NCBI RefSeq assembly: GCF_900129465.1
Contig: NZ_FSRA01000001.1
Span: forward strand, 2,048,482-2,112,481
DNA from: Chitinophaga niabensis
Lineage (GTDB): Bacteria > Bacteroidota > Bacteroidia > Chitinophagales > Chitinophagaceae
Direction of reading: 5' to 3'
DNA: 64,000 nucleotides
Shown here: in pieces, positions 32,851 to 41,157 of the stretch
Layout of the letters: the number at the start of each line of letters is the position of its first letter
Position numbering within the stretch: the stretch's first letter is position 1
Notes under the pieces: model-generated
The model's database searches: none
What the model was told of the DNA's origin: nothing
Seen by the model: only the letters and a program-made list of their open reading frames with translations
Program-made: the position numbers and the translations under genes

Positions 32851-33822
32851 TCAATGTTGCCTCGTCAAAAGAAAATCGGCCAGCTCCCGGAGGGACTGCT
32901 TGCGGCTGGAAAGTACGGCTATACTATCCAGATGCTCAAATGCCTTCATACTGAAAAGTTCCTTTTCTTTCTCCGCCCATTCATCTACGCGGCAATCCCG
33001 GAACACCTGCAGTACCTCTTCTACCTTGTTATCAGGATTGGTATCCATCAACCCGTGCAGGTGTTTGCGTTGTGCGGGTGTACAAAGTTCCAATGCTTTC
33101 AGGAGCAGGAATGTTTTTTTATTAATGAGGATGTCTCCACCCTGTTTCTTACCGAATTTTTCCGGATCGCCAAATGCATCCAGGTAATCGTCCTGGATCT
33201 GGAAAGCAATGCCTACATGTTTACCAAACTCATACAGGTGTTTTTGATTGCCTTCGCTCCCACCCCCGATAATACCGCCCATTTGCAGGCTGGCAGCCAG
33301 CAGTACGGAAGTTTTCAATGCGATCATATTTACATAGTCTGTAAAATCAACCTGTTCAGGCTGCTTTTGCTCCATGTCCATATCCAGCTGCTGGCCTTCA
33401 CATACTTCACGGGCAGCTTTGTTGAACACCTGCACGATCTTTGTGCGGATCTTGCTGTTGATCTTGTTCAGGTATTCGTAACTATGGATCAGCATAACGT
33501 CACCGGCCAGGATAGCGGCGGAATCGTTATACTTGGTATGCACCGTAGGCATACCGCGGCGCAGGGGCGCCTTGTCCATAATATCATCATGGATCAGGGT
33601 GAAATTATGGAACAGCTCTACGGCATTGGCGGCGTGATAAGCATCCTGATGGACCTCATCAAACAGCTCATTACCCAAAAGGCAGAGCACGGGGCGTACT
33701 CTTTTCCCCCCTATCCCTAAAATGTATTGCGCAGGATCATACAGGTTGGAAGGCTGGTCCGGGAACTGTCTTTTACTAAACTGTTGTTCAAATTTCTCTG
33801 ATAACTCTTTAAATGAATGCAT
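32851..33822 (-). CDS. Polyprenyl (farnesyl/geranylgeranyl-type) diphosphate synthase
   Basis: A 323-residue cytosolic trans-prenyltransferase. The first aspartate-rich motif is LIHDDIMDKAPLRRG and the second is FQIQDDYLDAFGD; GGKRVRPVLCLL near residue 40 is the isopentenyl diphosphate binding segment. Such enzymes condense isopentenyl diphosphate onto allylic diphosphates for quinones, carotenoids or cell-wall carriers. The chain length cannot be read safely; the residues before the first DDxxD (ELFHNFTL) suggest a short to medium product. It lies 15 bp after RNase R and may share its transcript. Confidence 0.93.
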   Translation of the reverse strand: MHSFKELSEKFEQQFSKRQFPDQPSNLYDPAQYILGIGGKRVRPVLCLLGNELFDEVHQDAYHAANAVELFHNFTLIHDDIMDKAPLRRGMPTVHTKYNDSAAILAGDVMLIHSYEYLNKINSKIRTKIVQVFNKAAREVCEGQQLDMDMEQKQPEQVDFTDYVNMIALKTSVLLAASLQMGGIIGGGSEGNQKHLYEFGKHVGIAFQIQDDYLDAFGDPEKFGKKQGGDILINKKTFLLLKALELCTPAQRKHLHGLMDTNPDNKVEEVLQVFRDCRVDEWAEKEKELFSMKAFEHLDSIAVLSSRKQSLRELADFLLTRQH

Positions 33823-33837
33823 GATAGCGGCTTATTA

Positions 33838-35901
33838 TTACTTTTTTTTCTTCCTGGCTTTTGATCTATCCTTCGGTTTGGAGGAGCGGTCCGGCTTGTA
33901 GGATGAAAGCGGTTTACCAGTCATTACACTGCTGCGTTTCGCTGTATTCCCTTCGTTCTCTACAAGGTCGTAATCCAGTTGGCGTTTTGCCAGGCTGGCC
34001 GCCACCACGCGGATGGTCACTTTATCGCCTATACGTATCTTACGGCCTGTTTGCTGCCCGATTAATGCATAGTCTTCTTCAGAATGGCGGAATACTTCAT
34101 CCATGTTATGGATGCTTACCAGCCCTTCGCATTTCGTATCCACTGTTTCTACCCAGAAGCCGAAATGCGCTACACCGCTTACCACACCTTCAAAGGTATC
34201 ACCTATGAATTGCTGCATGTATTCCACCTGTTTGTATTTGTTACCGGCACGTTCTGCATCCATCGCTTTCCTTTCCATATCGGAAGAATGTTTGCAGCGT
34301 TTCTCCAGTTGTTTGTCCACCTTGATATCACCTGCCAGGCATTGCGCCAGGATGCGGTGCACCAATACATCCGGGTAACGGCGGATGGGGGAAGTGAAGT
34401 GGCAATAATGTTCAAATCCCAAACCATAGTGGCCCACATTTTCTGTTGTGTAGATGGCTTTTGCCATGGTGCGGATCCCGAGTGTTTCCAGCACATGCTG
34501 TTCCGGTTTGCCTTTCACAGCCGTTAATAACTGGTTGAAAGATCTGGCGATGCTTTCCGGGTTGCTCATATCGAACTTGTATCCGAACTTATTTGCAAAC
34601 ACCGCAAACACATGCATCTTCTCTTCATCCGGCGTATCGTGTACCCGGTAAGGGAATGGCACGGGTTGCTTATTCGCTGCTTTCTGTTTGGAAACATATT
34701 CTGCCACCGTACGGTTTGCCAGCAGCATAAACTCTTCGATCAGCTGATGTGCTTCTTTACTTTCTTTCACCATAATGCCAATGGGTTTCCCCGTTGCATC
34801 CAGCTGGAAGCGCACTTCCTGTGAAGAGAAGTTAATGGCGCCGTCTTTGAAACGTTTTTTACGTAAGGTCTGCGCCATGGTATTCAGCAATAATACTTCC
34901 TGGTCATAAGGGCCTTCGCCTTTTTCTATTACTTCCTGCACTTCTTCATACGTGAAGCGATGCGCGGAATGGATCACGGTACGGCCTATCCAATGCTGCT
35001 TTACCGCACCTTTTTCGTCCATCTGGAATACTGCGGAGAAAGTAAGTTTATCTTCATGCGGCCTCAGCGAACATAGTTCATTAGAGATCTTCTCCGGCAG
35101 CATGGGCAATACCCTGTCCGGCAGATACACAGATGTAGCACGTCTTTCCGCTTCTTTATCAAGCGCTGTGGAAGGTTCCACATAATGGCTTACATCTGCA
35201 ATATGCACGCCCACTTCATAGAGGCCGCTCTTCAGCTTACGGATAGAGATGGCATCATCAAAATCCTTGGCATCTACGGGATCTATGGTAAAAGTGAGGA
35301 TCTTACGGAAGTCTTTACGGTCTTTTATCACGCTGGCGCTGATACTTTCTTCGATCGTAGCCAGTTCTTCCAGCACTTCATCCGGGAAGTTCAGCGGAAA
35401 GCCGCTTTCCACGAGGATCTCTTTCATGGCCAGGTCGTTGGTATCGCTGGCATCCAGGATCTCGAGGATCTCTCCAACGGGCTTGCGGGTCTTTTCTCCC
35501 CAGGCCACGATCTTCACTACGGCTTTATCACCGTCTTTTGCTCCTTTGAGGGAGTTTTCAGGAATATAGATATCAGGCATAAAAGCCCCCTTGTCCGGGA
35601 GCAGGAAAGCGAAATTCTTACTTAATTGTATGGTGCCGGTGAATTCTGTTTTCTTTCTTTTCAGTACGTCTGTAATATAACCTTCTGTGCGGCCCCGGCT
35701 TTTTCCGTTGCCGATCACATCTACTAATACCTCATCTCCGTCCAGTGCGGAGCCGATGTTCTTTTGTTTTACCAGGATATCGCTGGCCAGTCCTTCCACT
35801 GTCACATAGGCCATTCCTGTGCGCGTAACATCCACTATACCTTTATAGGTCTTCTTCTGGCTGCTATTCTTTTTGGGTTTCTCTTTTTTTGTCATTGACA
35901 T
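33838..35901 (-). CDS. rnr: Ribonuclease R
   Basis: A 687-residue 3'-5' exoribonuclease that degrades structured RNA. Order of parts: Lys-rich N-terminus, OB-fold cold-shock domains (about residues 20-170), the RNB catalytic domain with TIDPVDAKDFDDAISI (metal-binding aspartates) near residue 210, YLPDRVLPMLPEKISNELCSL, and RYPDVLVHR, then a C-terminal S1 domain (about 575-655, FEGVVSGVAHFGFWVE). It ends in a basic tail (KPKDRSKARKKKK), common in RNase R. A second ATG at 35895 is possible. It lies 21 bp after lpxK. Confidence 0.95.
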   Translation of the reverse strand: MSMTKKEKPKKNSSQKKTYKGIVDVTRTGMAYVTVEGLASDILVKQKNIGSALDGDEVLVDVIGNGKSRGRTEGYITDVLKRKKTEFTGTIQLSKNFAFLLPDKGAFMPDIYIPENSLKGAKDGDKAVVKIVAWGEKTRKPVGEILEILDASDTNDLAMKEILVESGFPLNFPDEVLEELATIEESISASVIKDRKDFRKILTFTIDPVDAKDFDDAISIRKLKSGLYEVGVHIADVSHYVEPSTALDKEAERRATSVYLPDRVLPMLPEKISNELCSLRPHEDKLTFSAVFQMDEKGAVKQHWIGRTVIHSAHRFTYEEVQEVIEKGEGPYDQEVLLLNTMAQTLRKKRFKDGAINFSSQEVRFQLDATGKPIGIMVKESKEAHQLIEEFMLLANRTVAEYVSKQKAANKQPVPFPYRVHDTPDEEKMHVFAVFANKFGYKFDMSNPESIARSFNQLLTAVKGKPEQHVLETLGIRTMAKAIYTTENVGHYGLGFEHYCHFTSPIRRYPDVLVHRILAQCLAGDIKVDKQLEKRCKHSSDMERKAMDAERAGNKYKQVEYMQQFIGDTFEGVVSGVAHFGFWVETVDTKCEGLVSIHNMDEVFRHSEEDYALIGQQTGRKIRIGDKVTIRVVAASLAKRQLDYDLVENEGNTAKRSSVMTGKPLSSYKPDRSSKPKDRSKARKKKK

Positions 35902-35922
35902 GATTTTAGGGTGCGGCCCTTT

Positions 35923-37005
35923 CTACTCAGCGTATTCATTTTCAGCCGCTAACATAGCATTTGCTACGTAATCAAAAATATAACTATTAAACGAATCTGC
36001 CTCTCCAAAGAGGAATTGTACTTCCACAGGGAGAACGGTGAACGGCAAACCCATACCTGTTATCCTCTCATGCAGCAGATGCAGCCTCACGGCATCTTTT
36101 TCAGTAGTAACAATGTATTTATGTTCGCCATCGAGCTGTTCCAGCTCCAGCTTTATCTTGTCCAGGTCCTTTTGTGTGTAGTAGTAATGATCAGGGAAAG
36201 AGAGCAGATGTACGTTTGCGTACCTTTCCAACAAATGTTGTACCAAAGGTTCCGGCCTGGCAATTCCGCAGACCACCAGGATGGAGGCATCCGCCGGCAG
36301 CCGGGCCTGTTCGGGCTGGAACAGATGATACAGACCGCCATACTGCAAGGTGGTGAAGAACAGCCGCTGGTGCGGCAATGGGTTGATTTCCCGGGTGATA
36401 GACTCTTTCTCCTGCACACTCAGTTTTGCCGGGCATTTGGATACAATAATGCCATTGGCGCGATGGTAGCCCTTCCTGTCTTCCCGCAACCGCCCAAATG
36501 GCACAACATGGTCCCGCGTGAACAAACGGTTGTGATCTGTGACCATCAGGTTCAAACCCGGTTTAATGGAACGGTGCTGGAAAGCATCGTCCAGCAGGAT
36601 CACCTGCGTTTCCGGACGGTCTCCCAGTAACTGGGGTACTGCCAGCATCCTTTCCTCTCCCACACATACCGTTACATCCGGGAATTTCCGGTGGAACTGC
36701 ATGGGCTCATCTCCTATATCTGCAGAGGAACTGCCGGGTGTTGCCAGCAAATAACCTTTCGTTCTCCTGTTATAACCACGGCTTAAAGTAGCCAGGCGAT
36801 AATGCTGTTTCAGCAAACGGATAAGATATTCCACATGCGGCGTTTTGCCGGTACCGCCAACAGAGAGATTACCCACTGATATTACCGGCAGGTCAAACTC
36901 CACGGCGGTAAGCATCCCGTTATCGTATAGCCGGTTGCGTATCCATAATACAAGTCCGTATAAAAGGGAAAAAGGGTATAAAAGATATTTTAAATACTGC
37001 CACAC
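35923..37005 (-). CDS. lpxK: Tetraacyldisaccharide 4'-kinase (lipid A)
   Basis: A 360-residue inner-membrane-associated kinase that phosphorylates the lipid A precursor at the 4' position. The N-terminal amphipathic/membrane helix (LLYPFSLLYGLVLWIRNR) is followed by the P-loop VGNLSVGGTGKTP. Later DAFQHRSIKPGLNLMVTDHNR and IVTTEKDAVRL are family motifs. It confirms a Gram-negative outer membrane with lipid A. It lies 12 bp after the cyclo-ligase gene, in the run bioD, cyclo-ligase, lpxK, rnr, prenyl synthase. Confidence 0.95.
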   Translation of the reverse strand: MWQYLKYLLYPFSLLYGLVLWIRNRLYDNGMLTAVEFDLPVISVGNLSVGGTGKTPHVEYLIRLLKQHYRLATLSRGYNRRTKGYLLATPGSSSADIGDEPMQFHRKFPDVTVCVGEERMLAVPQLLGDRPETQVILLDDAFQHRSIKPGLNLMVTDHNRLFTRDHVVPFGRLREDRKGYHRANGIIVSKCPAKLSVQEKESITREINPLPHQRLFFTTLQYGGLYHLFQPEQARLPADASILVVCGIARPEPLVQHLLERYANVHLLSFPDHYYYTQKDLDKIKLELEQLDGEHKYIVTTEKDAVRLHLLHERITGMGLPFTVLPVEVQFLFGEADSFNSYIFDYVANAMLAAENEYAE

Positions 37006-37017
37006 TGGGTTTCCGTT

Positions 37018-37605
37018 TTAAGCTGTAAAAGTATAGATCCGTTCCGGCGTAATGATGTGGTTCATAGGTACATCACCTTCAAAAACATCTTCAATGAGTG
37101 CCGGAACTGGCCCAAAGAGACTTAATCCTATTTTCAGAACATCTTCCCTGCACTGCCGCAGGAAAGCATCATACATTCCTTTTCCATATCCCACCCGGTG
37201 GCCCGCTTCATCAAAAGCCAGCAGCGGAACAAATACCACATCCATCTCCTGTGGTGCAATCAGCTTTCCGCTTTCCGGTTCAGGAATACCGTAGGAATTA
37301 TGGATAAGCGTGGTATGCTCATCCCAAAGGTAATGCTGCATGCCGGCGGTTGCAAGATAAGACCGGGATAAGACGAGTGAAATACCCGGATATTGCTCCC
37401 GCAGCCATGCTGCCAGCGGATAAGTGTCCACTTCTTTTTTTGCTGCGATGGGAAGGAAAAGATGTACATACCTGCTGTGCGGCGGCAGTACGAGAGATTT
37501 ACATTGTTCCAGTAAACGCGCATTGCGTTGCTGCGCTTCATCATCTGAGAGGGCCAGCCGTTTTGCAAGATAAGCTTTCCGGATCTCCTGTTTATTATGG
37601 GTCAT
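37018..37605 (-). CDS. 5-formyltetrahydrofolate cyclo-ligase
   Basis: A 195-residue cytosolic enzyme that converts 5-formyl-THF to 5,10-methenyl-THF with ATP. The start has the basic NKQEIRKAYLAKRLALS, the centre PLLAFDEAGHRVGYGKGMYDAFL is the substrate/ATP loop of the family, and KIGLSLFGPVP is another conserved strand. Its ATG overlaps the bioD stop as ATGA, so the two are translationally coupled. No defect is seen. Confidence 0.93.
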   Translation of the reverse strand: MTHNKQEIRKAYLAKRLALSDDEAQQRNARLLEQCKSLVLPPHSRYVHLFLPIAAKKEVDTYPLAAWLREQYPGISLVLSRSYLATAGMQHYLWDEHTTLIHNSYGIPEPESGKLIAPQEMDVVFVPLLAFDEAGHRVGYGKGMYDAFLRQCREDVLKIGLSLFGPVPALIEDVFEGDVPMNHIITPERIYTFTA

Positions 37606-38243
37606 GCAGGTATTAATTGTTGTAAACCCGGCCGGATCAGGGCTGCCTGCGCCTGCACAAACTCCTTATTCAGCTTGCGTGCGCGGGCAATACGGGCAAT
37701 GCGGGGAAAATTACTCCAGCCGATGATATCCTCTTCGTTGGAATGATGGTCCCCGTTGAAGATCCATCCGATAACGGGTATATTGGCCTGTTTGAGTGCC
37801 ATGGCGGTAAGGAGGCTGTGATTGATGCTGCCCAGGTAATTTTGCGCAACGATGATCACTTTTGCGCCCAGGGCTTTGATCAGGTCGATAGTAAATACAT
37901 GCTGACTGATAGGCACCATCAGCCCGCCTGCACCTTCTATCACCAGTGGCTGATCCGCTTTCTGCATCTGCTGTGCCCGCTCTACGATCTTTTCCTCATA
38001 GATGGTGATCCCTTCCCTGCTGGCTGCCAGGTGGGGGGAAGCAGGCATGTGCAAACGGTACAATTCATCTTTAACATGGGAAGGCTCACTTATCAATGCT
38101 CTGACCGTTTGTGTATCCGTAGTGTCCTGCAAGCCCGCCTGTATGGGTTTCCAGTACTGGGCGCCCAGGGCTTCCGTTACACAGGCGGATGCCACTGTTT
38201 TTCCTACGCCGGTACCAATTCCGGTGATGAAGATGTTGTTCAT
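37602..38243 (-). CDS. bioD: ATP-dependent dethiobiotin synthetase
   Basis: A 213-residue cytosolic enzyme that closes the ureido ring of dethiobiotin from 7,8-diaminopelargonate, CO2 and ATP. The P-loop GIGTGVGKTVASACV is at the N-terminus; YWKPIQAGLQD and VIEGAGGLMVPIS are family motifs. ATG 38243 (MNNIFITGIGTGVG) is the start; the frame extends to 38273 without support. First gene of the operon, divergent from the cystathionine synthase gene with 83 bp between starts. No other bio genes are in the window. Confidence 0.95.
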   Translation of the reverse strand: MNNIFITGIGTGVGKTVASACVTEALGAQYWKPIQAGLQDTTDTQTVRALISEPSHVKDELYRLHMPASPHLAASREGITIYEEKIVERAQQMQKADQPLVIEGAGGLMVPISQHVFTIDLIKALGAKVIIVAQNYLGSINHSLLTAMALKQANIPVIGWIFNGDHHSNEEDIIGWSNFPRIARIARARKLNKEFVQAQAALIRPGLQQLIPA

Positions 38244-38326
38244 AACAGCAAATATAGGGAGCTTAGACGTCAATGAGCTACTTCAATCTCAACCAATTCC
38301 CTTAATTTCGTTACTTAACACATTAG

Positions 38327-39688
38327 ATGATGAAGTACTGCGAAAACATTCTTGAGACCATTGGAAACACCCCGCTTGTAAAGCTTCACCGCGTTACTGC
38401 CGAACTTCCCTGCCCCGTATTTGCCAAAGTGGAGTTCTTTAACCCCGGCAATTCCATCAAAGACCGTATGGCCATTAAAATGGTGGAAGAAGCAGAAAAA
38501 CAGGGCCTGCTGAAACCCGGCGGCACCATCATTGAAGGTACATCCGGTAATACCGGTATGGGACTGGCCCTGGCTGCCGTGATCAAAGGTTATAAATGCA
38601 TTTTCACCACTACCGATAAACAATCCAAAGAAAAGGTGGACATTCTGAAAGCCGTAGGTGCAGAAGTGATCGTTTGCCCTACCAATGTGCTCCCGGAAGA
38701 TCCCAAATCATACTATTCCGTATCCAGGAGGCTGGGCAAAGAAATACCTAATTCCTTCTACGTGAATCAATACGATAACCTCGCGAACCGGGATGCGCAT
38801 TATGAGCAGACCGGCCCTGAAATATGGGATCAGACGGATGGTAAGATCACCCACCTGGTAGTAGCCACCGGTACCGGCGGAACTATTACCGGCACAGGTA
38901 AGTTCCTGAAAGAAAAGAACCCTGCCATACAGGTTTGGGCCATTGATAGTTATGGTTCGCTGCTCAAAAAGTTCCATGAAACAGGTGAGCTTGATATGAG
39001 TGAAGTATACCCTTATATCACGGAAGGCATCGGAGAAGATTTTGTGCCACAGAACTACGATATGAGCGTAATTGATCACTTTGAAAAGGTAACAGATAAA
39101 GATGGCGCCGTAATGGCCCGCCGCATCTCCAAAGAAGAAGGCATTTTTGTTGGATATTCTGCAGGATCTGCCATAGCAGGACTGCTGCAACTGAAAGCAA
39201 AACTGAAACCAACAGATGTGGTAGTAGTGGTATTCCACGATCATGGCAGCCGTTATGTTGGAAAAGTATACAACGATCAGTGGATGATGGAACGCGGGTT
39301 CCTGGATGTAAAAACAGTGAAGGATGTAGTGAACAGCCGCCGCAACCTGCCATTGGTAACCATTATGCCCGATGAAAAAGTAAGTGATGTAATTGCGAAG
39401 ATGAAGAAGTTCGACATTGAACATTTACCGGTATTACAGGGCGATAAATTCATCGGTTCCATTTCAGAAAGCGGCCTGTTCGGCAAACTGATAGATCAGC
39501 CGGACCTGAAGGAGGCTTCCGTAAAAAGCGTAATGCAGAACGCCTTCCCCATCGTGAACATGCAAACGCCTATTGAAAAATTAACGATGTACATCAACAA
39601 AGAAAATGGCGCCGTACTCACGCAGGACGAATCTGCCAATTATCATATCATCACCAAATACGACATTATCCAGGCATTGGGTAATTAA
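38327..39688 (+). CDS. Cystathionine beta-synthase with CBS domain pair
   Basis: A 453-residue PLP enzyme of fold type II. The lysine that binds PLP is in NPGNSIKDRMAIKM; the phosphate loop is EGTSGNTGMGLAL, and VATGTGGTITGTGKF is the second PLP-contact loop. Residues about 335-453 form two CBS domains (LVTIMPDEKVSDVIAKM; IVNMQTPIEKLTMYI), which usually bind an adenosine compound such as AdoMet. The reaction is serine (or O-acetylserine) plus homocysteine or sulfide. The pattern fits cystathionine beta-synthase more than cysteine synthase, but this is not certain. ATG at 38330 is equally possible. The next gene starts 2 bp after its stop. Confidence 0.92.
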   Translation: MMKYCENILETIGNTPLVKLHRVTAELPCPVFAKVEFFNPGNSIKDRMAIKMVEEAEKQGLLKPGGTIIEGTSGNTGMGLALAAVIKGYKCIFTTTDKQSKEKVDILKAVGAEVIVCPTNVLPEDPKSYYSVSRRLGKEIPNSFYVNQYDNLANRDAHYEQTGPEIWDQTDGKITHLVVATGTGGTITGTGKFLKEKNPAIQVWAIDSYGSLLKKFHETGELDMSEVYPYITEGIGEDFVPQNYDMSVIDHFEKVTDKDGAVMARRISKEEGIFVGYSAGSAIAGLLQLKAKLKPTDVVVVVFHDHGSRYVGKVYNDQWMMERGFLDVKTVKDVVNSRRNLPLVTIMPDEKVSDVIAKMKKFDIEHLPVLQGDKFIGSISESGLFGKLIDQPDLKEASVKSVMQNAFPIVNMQTPIEKLTMYINKENGAVLTQDESANYHIITKYDIIQALGN

Positions 39689-39690
39689 AC

Positions 39691-40473
39691 ATGCTGTATA
39701 AAGATCAACTGGGCCGAGAGGTAGAGATCTCCTCTCCTCCCCAACGCATTGTTTCGGTAGTGCCTTCTCAAACAGAATTATTGTATGAGCTCGGCGCAGA
39801 TGTAGCGGGCATTACAAAATTCTGTGTGCACCCGGAAGAATGGTTCCGCAGCAAAACGCGCGTTGGCGGCACCAAGCAACTGCACCTGGATAAAATAGCC
39901 GCCCTGCAGCCGGACCTGATCATTGCCAATAAAGAAGAGAACACCAAAGAACAAATAGAAGCCCTTGCTGCACAATTCCCGGTATGGGTCAGCGATATCA
40001 ATAACCTGGAGAGTGCCCGCGATATGATCACTTCCATCGGGCACATTGTAAACAAACATCACGTTGCCAATAACATCGCCACTACTATAAGAGAACGTTT
40101 TGATCTTTTAAAACCCCTTCAACCTGCTGTACCCACCGCTTATTTTATCTGGCGCAATCCCTGGATGGTGGCGGGCGGCGATACCTTTATCCACGAAATG
40201 CTCCGCAGCATCGGGTTGAGGAATGTGTTTGAAGATCTTCCCCGTTATCCCTCCGTTACGCTACCACAATTAGCAGCCAGCGGTTGCCGCCTGGTATTAC
40301 TTTCCAGTGAGCCCTATCCCTTTAAAGAAAAACATATCGCCGAAATACGCGAATATTTACCGGATGCATTGATACAACTCGTAGATGGAGAAATGTTTTC
40401 CTGGTATGGCAGCCGCCTGTTACATGCACCTGCTTATTTCAGTAATTTATTGGCTGAAGGCAACCTTCAATAA
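39691..40473 (+). CDS. BtuF/FhuD-like helical-backbone metal receptor without signal peptide
   Basis: A 260-residue protein of the periplasmic-binding-protein class III (BtuF-like) fold: RIVSVVPSQTELLYELGA at the start, RVGGTKQLHLDKIAALQPDLIIANKEEN in the first lobe, and WRNPWMVAGGDTFIHEMLRSIGLRNVF in the second. The family normally binds cobalamin or siderophores in the periplasm, but this protein begins MLYKDQLGREVEI with no signal peptide and should be cytosolic. It is 2 bp from the cystathionine synthase gene, so it is probably co-translated. Its ligand is unknown; the link to sulfur amino acid or cobalamin metabolism is inference. Confidence 0.85.
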   Translation: MLYKDQLGREVEISSPPQRIVSVVPSQTELLYELGADVAGITKFCVHPEEWFRSKTRVGGTKQLHLDKIAALQPDLIIANKEENTKEQIEALAAQFPVWVSDINNLESARDMITSIGHIVNKHHVANNIATTIRERFDLLKPLQPAVPTAYFIWRNPWMVAGGDTFIHEMLRSIGLRNVFEDLPRYPSVTLPQLAASGCRLVLLSSEPYPFKEKHIAEIREYLPDALIQLVDGEMFSWYGSRLLHAPAYFSNLLAEGNLQ

Positions 40474-40544
40474 TTACGCTTCGTAATAATCCTGAAAATC
40501 CAATTACTAACCTGATAATCGAAGCGTCCAAAAATCACTCATTT

Positions 40545-40982
40545 ATGGAAAGAAGAGACTTTTTGTCCAACATGGGCATAACCCTTGCTGTTGCCTGTAC
40601 CGCCGGTTTAGCTGCGTGTGGTGGAAAAGGTGATGATCCTGCACCTGGTCCCGGTCCCGGCGGCGGTGGCGGTGCAGATAAACTCACTGTTAACTTAGCC
40701 ACGCAGATCCCTAATGTCGGAGATTACATAATCAGCGGCGGCGTAGTGCTGATCCGCCTGGCTGCAGGAAATGTACCGGCTTCTTTTTCAGCCGTGACCA
40801 GCACCTGCACCCATATGGGCTGTACCCTCTCCGGTTATAACGGCGGCCTGATAGAATGCCTCAGCGCCTGCGGCCATGGCAGCAAATACAATCCGGATGG
40901 AACGGTGGCCAATGGGCCTACCACTACTGCCCTCGCCAAATACACCGTAACAATAAGCGGTACAACACTCACTGTTAAATAA
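40545..40982 (+). CDS. Rieske-type lipoprotein with altered second cluster motif
   Basis: A 145-residue exported protein. The N-terminus MERRDFLSNMGITLAVACTAGL has a Tat-like RRDFL motif and a lipobox (LAACGG), followed by a Gly/Pro-rich linker. The Rieske fold shows box 1 CTHMGC, as expected for a [2Fe-2S] cluster (Cys and His ligands). Box 2, normally CPCHGS, reads ECLSACGHGSKY: the Cys-to-His spacing is not CxxH. Tail NPDGTVANGPTT is typical of Rieske domains. It may be a redox protein of the periplasm or outer face with an unusual or absent cluster. The gene stands alone. Confidence 0.82.
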   Translation: MERRDFLSNMGITLAVACTAGLAACGGKGDDPAPGPGPGGGGGADKLTVNLATQIPNVGDYIISGGVVLIRLAAGNVPASFSAVTSTCTHMGCTLSGYNGGLIECLSACGHGSKYNPDGTVANGPTTTALAKYTVTISGTTLTVK

Positions 40983-41046
40983 TTTTTTACCCGGGCTGCA
41001 TGAAAATGCGGCCCGGCTTGTTTTTACCCCCTCTCAACTCCCATCG

Positions 41047-41101
41047 TTGCAAGAAAACTAAATATTGCCTTGTTGCAATGCCAAATCTTGCAAAATTGCA
41101 A
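41047..41101. promoter_or_regulatory. Cluster of four TTGCAA palindromes upstream of the aldolase gene
   Basis: TTGCAA occurs at 41047-41052, 41073-41078, 41088-41093 and 41096-41101, just upstream of the -7 box. Such density of a palindromic hexamer suggests a regulator-binding site, but no regulator is known here. Confidence 0.4.
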
Positions 41102-41114
41102 ATCCTGAAATTCC

Positions 41115-41122
41115 TATATTTG
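41115..41122 (+). promoter_or_regulatory. -7 box of the aldolase promoter
   Basis: TATATTTG matches the Bacteroidota TAnnTTTG box exactly, about 36 nt before the ATG. The -33 element is not clear; a TTG lies 16 nt upstream, shorter than usual. Confidence 0.55.
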
Positions 41123-41157
41123 CTTTCCTTTAAAAATCAAACGAAAAAAGACCATAT

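Noticed and set aside
32854..33720. A 288-codon plus-strand frame
   Set aside because: It is antisense to the polyprenyl synthase gene, whose DDxxD motifs prove the minus strand.
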